A DNA stretch of 49,412 bases from Bacillota bacterium (GCA_021324975.1 JAJPIA010000026.1:1-49412), one strand, 5' to 3'. Shown: positions 35,001 to 42,978, numbered from the stretch's first letter. Notes: a model not told the origin generated them from the sequence alone. Made by a program: numbers and translations.

Positions 35001-35279
35001 TTGTCGGCGGTCGAAGGCGTGCTGGTCGACGTCCACCGCCAGTCGGACCGGGACGTGCTGCGCAATCCCGCCGGCCTCAATGATATGCTTGGGGACCTGA
35101 TCAGCACGGTGTCTGTCGCCGACGCCGCGCCGACGAAGCAGGCGGCGGCGGTGTCAAAAGAGGTCACGGCGCGCGTCGATGCGGAGGTCGGCAAGGTCGA
35201 GCGACTCATCGCTACCGAGGTCGCCGCGGTCACCCGCTCGGCCCTGGAGCGGGGGGTGGAAACGCCGCGCGGAGGTTGA
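32100..35279 (+). CDS. Vps10/BNR-repeat beta-propeller protein (sortilin-like glycosyl-hydrolase family)
   Basis: A 1059-residue protein. Residues 10-720 hold two adjoining propellers with Asp-box blades: VWKTTDGGTYW (about 49-59), VYKSTDAGRTW, FRSEDGGRTW, FRSTDGGTSW, YRSEDYGENW, WKSTDGGTGF, FRSRDEGMSW, HVTRDGGKNW, FRSTDGGRRF. Then GTHGRSFWILDDITPLR leads to a beta-rich region and a helical C-terminus with a coiled-coil-like stretch (RIRRLKQRLNVLA). This matches large bacterial WD40/YVTN/BNR proteins annotated as glycosyl hydrolases; relatives usually carry a signal peptide, which is absent here. ATG 32100 follows GGGGAACC; an earlier in-frame start at 32013 is basic and unlikely. Confidence 0.85.
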   Translation: MAQRSDVAAKLNALKWRCIGPPRGGRVVAVAGDPTDRSVFYFGACAGGVWKTTDGGTYWRCVSDGYLGSAAIGALAVAPSDPNVLYAGTGETSIRLDVSYGDGVYKSTDAGRTWSHLGLRETRFIGRIRIHPQNPDLVYVAALGDAFGANEERGVFRSEDGGRTWSKVLYRNADAGAVDLSIDPHNPRIFFAAFWQTRRSFWNLSSGGPGSGLFRSTDGGTSWTEISRYPGLPTGPLGKIGVAVSPARAGRVWALVETEAEKTGLYRSEDYGENWTLVSSNRDLMHRPWYYTHVFADPRHAETVYIGNFQLWKSTDGGTGFTEIQTPHGDNHDLWIDPADSDRMIEGNDGGACVSFNGGETWSTIYNQPTAQFYRIDIDNQHPYRVYGTQQDNTSISVPSATAWGAITLGDCSYPGTGESGFIAVNPDDPNVVYCGAIGSSPGGAGALQRYDHRTRQIQLVNVWPEESTGVAPKDMRYRFAWTFPIVFSPHDSGTLYAGGNHVFRSRDEGMSWEEISPDLSLNDKSRQGHSGGDITHESAGAEVHATCASIAPSPHRPDEIWASTDDGLVHVTRDGGKNWRNVTPPAMPELAYVGCVEISPHDPDTIYLAATCYKLADYRPYLFRSTDGGRRFESINGDFPENEITRVVRADPVRKGLLFVGTETGAYFTLNDGRNWVRMGGGLPVVPVYDLKIKGADLVAGTHGRSFWILDDITPLRRVEESQQRSRLFEPRETVRYKPHFGALRNLRPSGVAFAVAPGLGGGIRTYRKPDGTSGREYLDVGENPPSGAIVYYWLPDGVSGPLALTFRDAAGAEIVCFRSDDGTLAPAKRPPMHPGLNRFVWDLKYPGPETLDTSLAPPRNQPLAEPAEPPTGPTVVPGRYRVELSLGSETTAADFSVVKDPRLATTPEAYREQFELLRELTASLGKVYATVNRIRRLKQRLNVLAVGSDAGSRDLAARAAAVMEQLSAVEGVLVDVHRQSDRDVLRNPAGLNDMLGDLISTVSVADAAPTKQAAAVSKEVTARVDAEVGKVERLIATEVAAVTRSALERGVETPRGG

Positions 35280-35287
35280 CGGTTGAC

Positions 35288-35314
35288 GGCGCGCGCGGGC
35301 GGCCCGCGCGCGCC
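35288..35314 (+). terminator. 13-bp GC hairpin directly after the propeller gene
   Basis: GGCGCGCGCGGGC (35288-35300), one G, GCCCGCGCGCGCC (35302-35314): a perfect inverted repeat starting 9 bases after the stop codon. No T-run follows, so it would be a non-canonical (I-shaped) terminator. A tandem GGTTGAC duplication spans the stop codon just before it. Confidence 0.4.
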
Positions 35315-35453
35315 GCGGAAGTCTACGGGGAGCCTGAGACTCGCTCCCAGAGCAATTGCACCGTGCGCTGCGCGCCGTCGATCAGCATCGGCGGCCCCAG
35401 TGCGCACCCGCGAGGCCGATAAGACCGGCAGCGCGGAGAGGCGGTGTGAGCGC

Positions 35454-35878
35454 GTGACGGCGGCGGCCTCGGTGCGCTCGACGCCAAGGCGGCGTGTGGC
35501 GCTCTTGCTCAGCGGAGCGGCCGGCTATTTGGACGCCGTAAGCTATCTCGCGCTGGGATTGTTTACCGCAAACATGACCGGTAACACGGTCCTGCTTGGC
35601 CTCTTCGCCGGCGAGGGCCGGTGGAGTGCCGCAGTTCGTGCCTTGCTCGCGCTCGCGTCGTTTTTCGGGGGTGCGACGGTGGCGGCCCTGGCAGCGCGGC
35701 GCGCCAACCGCCTGGCCGGCGTGCTGGCCGCCGAAGGCGGAGTGCTGATCGCCGCGCTCGCCTATTGGACCTTCGCCCTGGGGCACATACGGGATCCGGT
35801 GCGGGAGCCGGGCGTCTTTGCGTTGACCGCGCTGCTGAGCGGCGCCATGGGCGTTCAGAGCCGCCTACGCGCCGGGCG
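35454..35878 (+). pseudogene. C-terminally truncated DUF1275 (YoaK-like) membrane protein
   Basis: From GTG 35454 the frame gives RRRVALLLSGAAGYLDAVSY, TANMTGNTVLLGLF, RALLALASFFGGATVAALAA and LTALLSGAMGVQSRL, the first two-thirds of a DUF1275 protein (usually about 220-250 residues). The expected next part (xxGVPxVxTTxxTGTLT) is missing: homology ends at about 35870, exactly where the convergent amidase gene ends. The frame continues as antisense of the amidase to 36398, which is meaningless. A deletion probably joined the two. Confidence 0.65.
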
Positions 35879-37276
35879 TCAACGCGGGTCGAGGGGTGTC
35901 AGCGTCCCGAGCTGTGTTTCCACCGCCTCCGCGGCATCGAGGCACAGATCTTCCCGGTATCGGGCGCCTATGATCTGCACGGCCTGTGGCAGGCCATCCG
36001 CCTGGCCGGCCGGTACCGCGACCGCCGGCAGGCCCAGGAGGTTTACGGCCACGACCATCCGGAGGCCCTGCGCGATCGCGGGGAGCTTCTCAGCGTCGAG
36101 GTCGGCGCCGACGGGAAATGGCGGGATCGTGCCGACCGGCGCGAGCACAAGCGGACAGTCGGTCAAAAACTCCGACCAGGCTCGCAGGAGCCCCTGCCGT
36201 CCCATGAACGCCTGCCGATATTCCGAGAAATCGACACGCGGGGCGGCGGCTATCTCGAGCGCGAGCGACGCCCGGGCCGTCTCCGACATGATCGGTTCGA
36301 TCGTAGATCGTACCGCCTGTATGTCGACCGCGGCCATTCGGATCCACAGCTCCGCGGCGTGCTCGACCGACGGAGGGGAGAGTTCCTCGACGGCGTAGCC
36401 GGCCGACGACAGCGCCTGGGCCGCCCGTGCGACGCCGGCCGCGACGGCGGGGTCTACGCCAAGGCCGCCCGGATCCCGCACGAGCGCGACGCGCACGGGA
36501 GCCTCCGGTTGGGGTCCGATGAGCGGGGCCGGCACGTACCATGGGTCACGCGGGCTCGGCCGGCTCATGACCTCGAGGGCGAGCCGGAGATCCCGGACCC
36601 GCCGCGCCATCGGACCCTGCACGTTCATGAGCTGCGCGCCGATCGGCCAATTCACGGGTGGCAGCGCGGCCGCATCGGGCACGCGCCCCAGAGTGGGGCG
36701 GATCGCGGTGATGCCACAGCACTGGGCCGGCCACCGCAGCGACCCACCGAAGTCGTTGCCGACGCCGAGCGCCGTCATGCCGGTGGCGAGGGCGACCGCG
36801 TCCCCGCCGCTCGATCCGCCGGGCGTGCGGGACGCGTCCCACGGGTTGACCGTCGCGCCCCGGAGCGCACTATCCGTATGCCACCGCAACGCGAAGTCCG
36901 GGAGATTGGTCCGGCCGATCGCAATCGCGCCGGCGGCGCGTAGGTGAGCCACGTGGGGCGCATCGACGGGAGCCACGGCCGTCGCGAGCGCGGGGGCGCC
37001 CCAAGTGGTGGGCGTCCCGGCGAGATCGATGTTTTCCTTGATCGTCACCGGAACGCCGAGGAGAGGACCCGCGGGTCTGCCGCGCGCGACGGTCCCGTCC
37101 GCCGCCGCGGCCGCCGCGAGCGCCTGCTCCGCCAGGACGGCCGTCAGCGCATTGAGGCGGGGATTTAACGCGTCAATGCGCGTGAGGTGGGCCTCCACGG
37201 CCTCCCGCGCGGACACGGAGCGGTTCCTGATGGCCGCGGCCAGGTCGTGAGCGTCGAGCTGCCAGAGTTCCGCCAT
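35879..37276 (-). CDS. Amidase signature-family hydrolase
   Basis: A 465-residue amidase. The Ser-cisSer-Lys triad is visible: the Lys in VPVTIKENIDLAG, the cis-Ser in TPGGSSGGDAVALATGM and the nucleophile in NDFGGSLRWPAQCCG. The rest matches aspartyl/glutamyl-tRNA amidotransferase A-like amidases, but the absence of gatB and gatC nearby argues for a small-molecule amidase. A strong ribosome site (AGGAGGG) precedes ATG 37276. It is third in a minus-strand unit after the dioxygenase and EVE genes, with 15 bases between. Its end abuts the truncated DUF1275 gene. Confidence 0.88.
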   Translation of the reverse strand: MAELWQLDAHDLAAAIRNRSVSAREAVEAHLTRIDALNPRLNALTAVLAEQALAAAAAADGTVARGRPAGPLLGVPVTIKENIDLAGTPTTWGAPALATAVAPVDAPHVAHLRAAGAIAIGRTNLPDFALRWHTDSALRGATVNPWDASRTPGGSSGGDAVALATGMTALGVGNDFGGSLRWPAQCCGITAIRPTLGRVPDAAALPPVNWPIGAQLMNVQGPMARRVRDLRLALEVMSRPSPRDPWYVPAPLIGPQPEAPVRVALVRDPGGLGVDPAVAAGVARAAQALSSAGYAVEELSPPSVEHAAELWIRMAAVDIQAVRSTIEPIMSETARASLALEIAAAPRVDFSEYRQAFMGRQGLLRAWSEFLTDCPLVLAPVGTIPPFPVGADLDAEKLPAIAQGLRMVVAVNLLGLPAVAVPAGQADGLPQAVQIIGARYREDLCLDAAEAVETQLGTLTPLDPR

Positions 37277-37291
37277 TCCGCTTGCTCCCTC

Positions 37292-37693
37292 CTAGAAAGC
37301 GCCTTGGCGCTGCAACCACTTCCAGAACTCCATCGGCGCATCCATCGTGCTCAAACGGCCTTGGCGCACGAGGGCCCAGTCGTCGAACCGGTGCGAGTCC
37401 TTGATTTCGCGAAGCGTCACCCGGCGCTTCGCGCGCTTGAGGTATCGAAAGTCGGCGACCCACGAGCGCGCGTCATTCCTGGCAGGCCGCGGCGGCGATA
37501 CGACCTCCGCCAGCCCGACGACGGCCGTGTCCGGCTGCGAATGGTAGATGATGACCATGTCGCCGGGCTGCATTCGCTTGATCGCGTTGACGGCCGCCGG
37601 ATTGCGGACCCCGTCCCACACGGTCGTTCCCTCGCGCTCGAGGTCATCGATGGAGTACGTGTGCGGATCGGTTTTCGCGAGGAAGTACGCCAT
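37292..37693 (-). CDS. EVE domain protein
   Basis: A 133-residue protein consisting of one EVE (PUA-like) domain: MAYFLAKTDPHTYSIDDLER, TVWDGVRNPAAVNAIKRMQP, GDMVIIYHS, VVGLAEVVSPP, VADFRYLKRA and DDWALVRQGRLSTM. EVE domains read modified bases in DNA or RNA. It fills the usual length of stand-alone EVE proteins. Its ATG follows the upstream dioxygenase stop without a gap (TAG-ATG), so it is coupled to it. Confidence 0.87.
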   Translation of the reverse strand: MAYFLAKTDPHTYSIDDLEREGTTVWDGVRNPAAVNAIKRMQPGDMVIIYHSQPDTAVVGLAEVVSPPRPARNDARSWVADFRYLKRAKRRVTLREIKDSHRFDDWALVRQGRLSTMDAPMEFWKWLQRQGAF

Positions 37694-38632
37694 CTACGCG
37701 CTTGTCTCCCGCGCCACCCGGCCCGGTCGGCCTGTGGCCGGAAGCGGCGTCAGGGTTCGCTCGAGCTCCGCGCGCAGGTGCTCGAACTTCGGCGGAAGCG
37801 AGAGTCGTTCACCCAGATGCTCCGCCGGCTCGTCCGTCGCGAAGCCGGGTCCAACCGTCGCAATCTCAAAGAGTACGCCGCTTGGCTCGCGGAAGTAGAT
37901 CGAGTGAAAGTAAAATCGGTCGATGATCGGGGTTGGATGACCGCCGCCCTCGCGGACCCGGTCTCGCCAGGCGGGGTGGTCTTCCATGGACGACGCCCAG
38001 GCGACGTGGTGCACGGTGCCGGCGCCGCCCGTGCCGCGGGTCGCGCTCTGATCGTAGGCGTAGAACGCCCCCCGCCGCTCGCCCCGCACCTCGAATCGCC
38101 CGTCACCTTGCGGGGCGAAGCCGAGCGTCTCCTCGAGGAAGCGCCGACTGCGCCCGGGATCTGCGCTGTAGGCGCGCACCCCGTCGAACCCCTGGAGCGC
38201 CAGTTCGGCCGGGATCTCCGGATGCAGGGCCCGGAGCGGGGTGTCGTGCGTCGCCACGGTACGAAGCTCCAGCCCGAGCCCCTCGGGATCCTGGAAGCGG
38301 AGGCTCTCCCCGTCGCGCGTCGTGGCGATGCCGTCATGCCGCAGCCGATCTTCCCAGAAGCCCACCGCCTCGGCCGAGGCGACGCGCCAGGCAATCCGGT
38401 GCACCATTCCCGCGCCGACGCGGCCGCGCTGGATTCCCGGGTACTCGAAGAACGTGAGGTCGGCGCCGGCGCTGCCGTGTTCGTCAGCGTAGAACAGATG
38501 ATAGACGGTCGGATCATCTTGGTTGACCGTTTTCTTGACCAATCGGAGGCCGAGCAGCCGCGTGTAAAAATCGACGTTCCGCGGCGCATCGGCCGTAGTG
38601 GCGGTAACATGGTGAATCCCATCGAGTCTCAT
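37694..38632 (-). CDS. MhqO-like ring-cleaving dioxygenase (two VOC modules)
   Basis: A 312-residue protein of two VOC modules. Module 1 begins with the family signature GIHHVTATTADAPRNVDFYT and LGLRLVKKTVNQDDPTVYHL, with FYADEHGSAGADLTFFEYPG; module 2 starts near residue 150 (GFDGVRAYSADPGRSRRFLE) and includes GTVHHVAWAS and FYFHSIYFREPSGVLFEIAT. These provide the H, H, E metal site of extradiol-type enzymes. Bacillus MhqO acts in quinone and hydroquinone detoxification. ATG 38632 follows GAGGTG. First gene of the dioxygenase-EVE-amidase unit. Confidence 0.85.
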   Translation of the reverse strand: MRLDGIHHVTATTADAPRNVDFYTRLLGLRLVKKTVNQDDPTVYHLFYADEHGSAGADLTFFEYPGIQRGRVGAGMVHRIAWRVASAEAVGFWEDRLRHDGIATTRDGESLRFQDPEGLGLELRTVATHDTPLRALHPEIPAELALQGFDGVRAYSADPGRSRRFLEETLGFAPQGDGRFEVRGERRGAFYAYDQSATRGTGGAGTVHHVAWASSMEDHPAWRDRVREGGGHPTPIIDRFYFHSIYFREPSGVLFEIATVGPGFATDEPAEHLGERLSLPPKFEHLRAELERTLTPLPATGRPGRVARETSA

Positions 38633-38774
38633 GGGCGCACCTCTGGGATGGTGGTGGGGCGGTCAGGTCGTGTGGTCATTCGACGCCGGCGGAGTGAATG
38701 GCTGCCGGTTCATCTCGGCGGTGGCGATGCTTGCCGGCGAGCGCTTCCCGCAGGGTGCTCGCGAGGATCTCCGC

Positions 38775-39105
38775 CTACCGGTCGGCCAGCGCCAGCTTGG
38801 CGGCGAGCGCGACAAACGCGGCCGCGAACGTGCGCCGCATCCACGCCAGCACCCGCGGTCGCGCGATGACGCGGCTGCGCACGGCCGCGGCGAACAATCC
38901 GTACCCGACGAACACGACGAACGTCAGCAGCATGAACACGGCGCTCAGCTCCAGCATGCGCGCGACGGGGTGCGGCTCGCGGATGCTCGTGAACTGGGGG
39001 AGGAAGGCGAAGAAGAAGATCGACCGACAGCGTATAGAGCACACCCGTTCCGGGCGACACGACGATGACGAATGATGTGACGAGAAAATCGATGCTCACG
39101 GTCAA
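38775..39105 (-). pseudogene. LysE/RhtB exporter gene with central deletion
   Basis: The start (TTG 39105 or GTG 39099) gives VSIDFLVTSFVIVVSPGTGV, LYTLSV, the first LysE helix with its SPGP-like turn. In another frame the sequence resumes at SIFFFAFLPQF, the later conserved LysE segment (NPKxxIFFxAFLPQF), and runs to a normal end with VFVGYGLFAAAVRSRV and AFVALAAKLALADR. About 80-90 residues between are gone and the frame changes at the junction near 39030. Both ends are intact. Confidence 0.65.
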
Positions 39106-39300
39106 TCAAGCTTCGCGCTCGTTCGCTGAACCCCTGTGGTCTGCGGCGGGGCACCGCGTTGCGGGTGGGCCTGCCGTGAGCACGCGGCTGGTTGGGTTCC
39201 TCCCCGCGCCCGGCGATCGCCACGGAGCCCCGGCGATCACCAAGGACGCCGCGTCACGAACCCGGCGCCCGCCGCACATCACCAGGGGGGGAGTTTATGA

Positions 39301-39594
39301 ATGGATGGGCGTTGCACGATGGCCAAGCGCGAGTGCCGGGCGCCGTGCCCGGTGCGTCAGGGATGGTATGTCTATGCCATCGAGATCACACCGCTGGAGC
39401 CGCGCGGGTACGAGTGGCGCGTCTACCGAGCGCCGGACCGGGCGCCCGCGGGCGCGCAGCCGGAAGGCACGGTCGCGATCAGCCGCGGCACCGCGAACAA
39501 CTGTGACTCCGCGCAGCGCCGCGCCACACAGGCCCGCATGACGGTCATGGTCCGCCACCTGGAGGAGGACGCGCTCTTGCCCGGCACGGCGTAG
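39301..39594 (+). CDS. Hypothetical small protein
   Basis: A 97-residue protein with no recognised domain. The middle reads RQGWYVYAIEITPLEPRGYE, WRVYRAPDRAPAG and GTVAISRGTANNCDSAQRRA, alternating strand-like and helix-like segments with well-mixed composition, so it is probably real. Three cysteines; no signal peptide or membrane helix. GGGGGGGAGTTT lies upstream of three near-adjacent ATGs (39297 in another frame, 39301, and 39319 in frame). Confidence 0.5.
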   Translation: MDGRCTMAKRECRAPCPVRQGWYVYAIEITPLEPRGYEWRVYRAPDRAPAGAQPEGTVAISRGTANNCDSAQRRATQARMTVMVRHLEEDALLPGTA

Positions 39595-39679
39595 GCATAT
39601 CTTCGCCCGACCCGGTGACAGGCGAGGCGGGCGCCCACGCCGGGGAGGCATCGCCCGGCGGCGCGCGGAAGAGGGGGAC

Positions 39680-40522
39680 ATGCCCGCGCTCGCCGAGAAA
39701 CGCCGTCTGTTTCGGGAGCTTCACCAGTCCGGCTGCTTTGTGATCCCCAACCCCTGGGACACGGGCACCGCGCGGTACCTGCAACACCTCGGCTTCAAGG
39801 CGCTGGCCACCACGAGCTCGGGCGCCGCGTTCTCGATGGGGCTGCCGGATATGGACTGGGCACTGACGCGCGATCCGATGCTGGAGCATATCCGCGCCAT
39901 CGTGAACGCCTCGGATGTGCCGGTAAACGCCGACTTCGAGTCGGGGTACGCGGACGATCCCGACGGTGTGGCGCAAAACGTGCGCCTGTGCGTGGACACC
40001 GGCGTCGCCGGCCTCTCGATCGAGGATTCCACCGGCGATGCGTCGCGCCCGTTGTACTCGTTCGACGTCGCCGTGGCCCGCATCCGGGCGGCGCGCGCCG
40101 CCATCGACCGGGCCGGCGGCGATGTCCTGCTCGTCGGCCGGAGCGAGGGCTTCATCGCGGGACGGCCGGATCTTGACGAGACGCTGCGCCGGCTTAGCGC
40201 GTACGCCGAGGCCGGCGCGGATTGCTTGTACGCGCCCGGGATCCACACGCGCGAGCAGATCACGGCGGTGGTCCGCGCGGTCGCGCCGAAGCCGGTCAAT
40301 CTGTTGATCGGGGGAGCCATCGGGCTCACGGTCAAGGACGCGGCGGAGCTCGGCGTGCGGCGGATCAGTGTGGGCGGGGCCTTGGCCCGCGCGGCGTGGG
40401 GCGGGTTCATGCGCGCGGCCCAGGATCTCGTGGCCGGGCGGTTTGACGCCTTTGCGGAGGCCGCCCCCGGGTCGGACCTCAACCGGTTGTTTACCGAGGA
40501 TCTGCAGCAACGGTCACGGTGA
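39680..40522 (+). CDS. Isocitrate lyase/PEP mutase-family enzyme
   Basis: A 280-residue TIM-barrel of the ICL/PEPM superfamily: FVIPNPWDTGTARYLQHLGF at the start, LATTSSGAAFSMG (PEP/oxaloacetate-binding type strand), VNADFESGYADDP (metal-binding acidic motif), GLSIEDSTGD and VGRSEGFIAG. It lacks the KKCGH catalytic loop of true isocitrate lyase, so a small oxaloacetate- or 2-methylisocitrate-related lyase or hydrolase role is more likely. The next gene starts 13 bases on (M81 peptidase), suggesting an operon. Confidence 0.85.
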   Translation: MPALAEKRRLFRELHQSGCFVIPNPWDTGTARYLQHLGFKALATTSSGAAFSMGLPDMDWALTRDPMLEHIRAIVNASDVPVNADFESGYADDPDGVAQNVRLCVDTGVAGLSIEDSTGDASRPLYSFDVAVARIRAARAAIDRAGGDVLLVGRSEGFIAGRPDLDETLRRLSAYAEAGADCLYAPGIHTREQITAVVRAVAPKPVNLLIGGAIGLTVKDAAELGVRRISVGGALARAAWGGFMRAAQDLVAGRFDAFAEAAPGSDLNRLFTEDLQQRSR

Positions 40523-40535
40523 AGAGGAGTGGACG

Positions 40536-42014
40536 GTGCGTATCGCGATCGGCGAAGTCGCCCACGAAACCAACACGTTTTGCCCGGCGCTCACGGAACT
40601 GGATGAGTTTCGCGCGCGGGAATGGGCCCTGGGGCAGGACATCGTCCGGCGGCACCGCTCCGTCCGCAGCTACCTGGGCGGCATGCTGGACGCCGCGGGC
40701 CGTCTCGGCATCGAGGTCGCCCCGACGTTTGCGACGCAGGCGACGCCGTCCGGGACGATCAGCCGGCGTGCCTACGAAGCGATCCTGGACACGCTCTTCG
40801 GCGCCCTGCGAACAGCGGGTCCGGTCGACGCGATCTGCCTGGCCCTGCACGGGGCGGGCGTCGCGGAGGATGCCGATGACCTGGAGGGCGATCTCCTGGG
40901 GAAACTGCGCGCCGATGTCGGGCCGGCCCTGCCGGTCGTCGTCACGCTCGACCTGCACGCCAACGTGACCCCCGAGATGACACGGCATGCGACGGCGCTC
41001 CTGACCGTGAACTTCTATCCGCACGTCGACGCGTACGAGCGCGGCGCCGAGGCGGTCGAGCTCGCGCAGCGCATCGTGACCGGCCGCGCACAGCCCCGGA
41101 TGCATCTCACCCGCATCCCCATGCTCGTCCCCACGACTGCCACGAGCCTGAGCCCGCTCAAGGAGGTCAATGAGCGCTGCTGGGGCTGGGAGGCCAAGCC
41201 CGGCATCATCGATTGCACGTTCGTGCACGGGTTCGCCCACACTGATATTCCACCGATCGCGGCCTCCGTGATCGCCATCGCGGATGGCGACGCCGCGGCG
41301 GCCCGCGAAGCGGCCGAGGACGTGGCATCCTATGCGTGGGAGGTACGCCGTGGCTTGCTGCGGCAGACGCCCGGCCCGGCCGATGCCGTGCGCCAAGCCC
41401 TGGCGCTCGAGGGCGGCCCGGTCGTGATCAACGAAACGTCGGACAACCCGGGCGGCGGCGCGCCTGGCGACGGTACGCACCTGCTGCGGGCGCTCCTGGA
41501 CGTGAATGCCCCGGACACGTGCTTCGGCTTCATCTACGACCGCGAGACGGCGGCCCAGGCGCACGCCGCGGGCGTCGGCGCGACCATCCGCGTCCGCCTC
41601 GGCGGCAAATCCGACCGGATGCACGGAGCGCCGATCGAGTCCGAGGCCTACGTGGCGTCGCTGACCGACGGCCGATTCGTGCGGCGGTCGCCGATGGGGC
41701 GCGGTGCGCAGGCCGATCTCGGCCGGATGGCCCGGCTCCGCATCGGCGCCGTTGACGTGCTGGTGTCGTCCGTGCGCGAGCAGACCATGGACCCGGAGGT
41801 CTTTCTGCTGCACGGCATCGAGGTTGCCCGCTGCAAGATCGTCGCGCTGAAGTCGAGCCAGCACTTTCGCGCGGGCTTTGAGCCGCTCGCGGCGCACATT
41901 CTGACGGCCGACTCTCCGGGGCTGACGACGCTCAACCTCGCCTCGTTCCCATACCGCCGCGTGACGCGCCCGGTGTGGCCGCTGGATACGGACATGACGT
42001 ACCGGCCGGCCTGA
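40536..42014 (+). CDS. M81-family metallopeptidase (MlrC/microcystinase C type)
   Basis: A 492-residue M81 peptidase. It starts RIAIGEVAHETNTFCPALTE, with the conserved HETNTF, and has DAICLALHGAGVAEDADDLE, VVVTLDLHANVTPEMTRHA (HxN zinc-binding region), TVNFYPHVDAYERGAEAVEL, NETSDNPGGGAPGDGTHLLR and the C-terminal VRLGGKSDRMHGAPIE. MlrC hydrolyses linearised microcystin and small peptides; most relatives act on unknown amides. GTG 40536 follows AAGAGGAG. Convergent with a dipeptide-type ABC importer, whose cargo could be its substrate (inference). Confidence 0.9.
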   Translation: MRIAIGEVAHETNTFCPALTELDEFRAREWALGQDIVRRHRSVRSYLGGMLDAAGRLGIEVAPTFATQATPSGTISRRAYEAILDTLFGALRTAGPVDAICLALHGAGVAEDADDLEGDLLGKLRADVGPALPVVVTLDLHANVTPEMTRHATALLTVNFYPHVDAYERGAEAVELAQRIVTGRAQPRMHLTRIPMLVPTTATSLSPLKEVNERCWGWEAKPGIIDCTFVHGFAHTDIPPIAASVIAIADGDAAAAREAAEDVASYAWEVRRGLLRQTPGPADAVRQALALEGGPVVINETSDNPGGGAPGDGTHLLRALLDVNAPDTCFGFIYDRETAAQAHAAGVGATIRVRLGGKSDRMHGAPIESEAYVASLTDGRFVRRSPMGRGAQADLGRMARLRIGAVDVLVSSVREQTMDPEVFLLHGIEVARCKIVALKSSQHFRAGFEPLAAHILTADSPGLTTLNLASFPYRRVTRPVWPLDTDMTYRPA

Positions 42015-42102
42015 TCGACGCAGCCCTGAGGGGCGGGGTCCGGAGGTCGGTTGCGCGCGCGTCGGGGTCGGCGCGGGGCGCGCTCGCGCGAAATGGTGGG
42101 CG

Positions 42103-42978
42103 TCAGGAGCGGCGGGGCCGCAAAAATCCGGAGAGACCGTCGCCGATCAAGCTAAAGGCGATGCCCACGACCGTGATGGCGAGGCCGGGGAACGCCGGCA
42201 GCCACCAGGCGGTCATCACGTATTCGCGCGACTCCGCGATCATGGCCCCCCATTCCGGGATGGGCGGCTGGACGCCGAGGCCGAGAAAGCTCAAGGACGC
42301 CCCGGCGAGGATGTTGAGCACCACGGCCGACATCGCAAACACGAGGGCGGGGCCGATCACGTTGGGCAGCAGATGGCGCGCGATCACGCGCGCGTCCCCG
42401 CAGCCGATGGCCCGCGCCGCGAGCGCATACTCGAGCTGCTTGGCGACGAGGATCTCGCCCCGGATCAAGCGCGCGAAGGCGACCCAGCCGACGAGGATCA
42501 GCGCGTAGTACATGTTGATCAGGCCCGGCCCCAGCACGGCGACGATCGCGATCAACAGCACGTAGAACGGGAATGCCACCTGCACGTCGATGATCCGCAT
42601 GAACAGCGTGTCCATGACCCCGCCATAGTAGCCGGAGACCGCGCCCACGCCGACGCCGATCAATAGGGGGATGAACGTGCAGATGAGGCCCACGGCGAGG
42701 TCGATGCGCGTCCCATAGAGGATGCGCGACAGTTGGTCGCGCCCGAATTTGTCCGTGCCCAGGAGGTGCGCGGCGCCGGGCGGCTGCACGGCCACGCTGT
42801 AGTTTTGTTTGATCGGGTTGTACGGTGCAACAACCGGCGCCAGCGCGGCCACGGCCAGGACACCGAGGACCAGGGCCAGCCCGACGACGAGCGAGGGGCT
42901 TCGCAGCCACACCCGCACGGTGGAACGCCGCGCGGGTCGTATCCCCGCGGCGCCGGCCGCCCGTTCCTGGACGATCAT
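42103..42978 (-). CDS. ABC peptide-transporter permease, DppC type
   Basis: A 291-residue permease with an N-terminal OppC_N segment (PSLVVGLALVLGVLAVAALA, then VAPYNPIKQN), the HLLGTDKFGRDQLSRILYGTR motif and five further helices. The EAA loop is YALAARAIGCGDARVIARHL, the contact site for the ATPase. It follows DppB by 33 bases. No ATPase genes follow; the unit ends here in a convergent gap. Confidence 0.9.
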   Translation of the reverse strand: MIVQERAAGAAGIRPARRSTVRVWLRSPSLVVGLALVLGVLAVAALAPVVAPYNPIKQNYSVAVQPPGAAHLLGTDKFGRDQLSRILYGTRIDLAVGLICTFIPLLIGVGVGAVSGYYGGVMDTLFMRIIDVQVAFPFYVLLIAIVAVLGPGLINMYYALILVGWVAFARLIRGEILVAKQLEYALAARAIGCGDARVIARHLLPNVIGPALVFAMSAVVLNILAGASLSFLGLGVQPPIPEWGAMIAESREYVMTAWWLPAFPGLAITVVGIAFSLIGDGLSGFLRPRRS

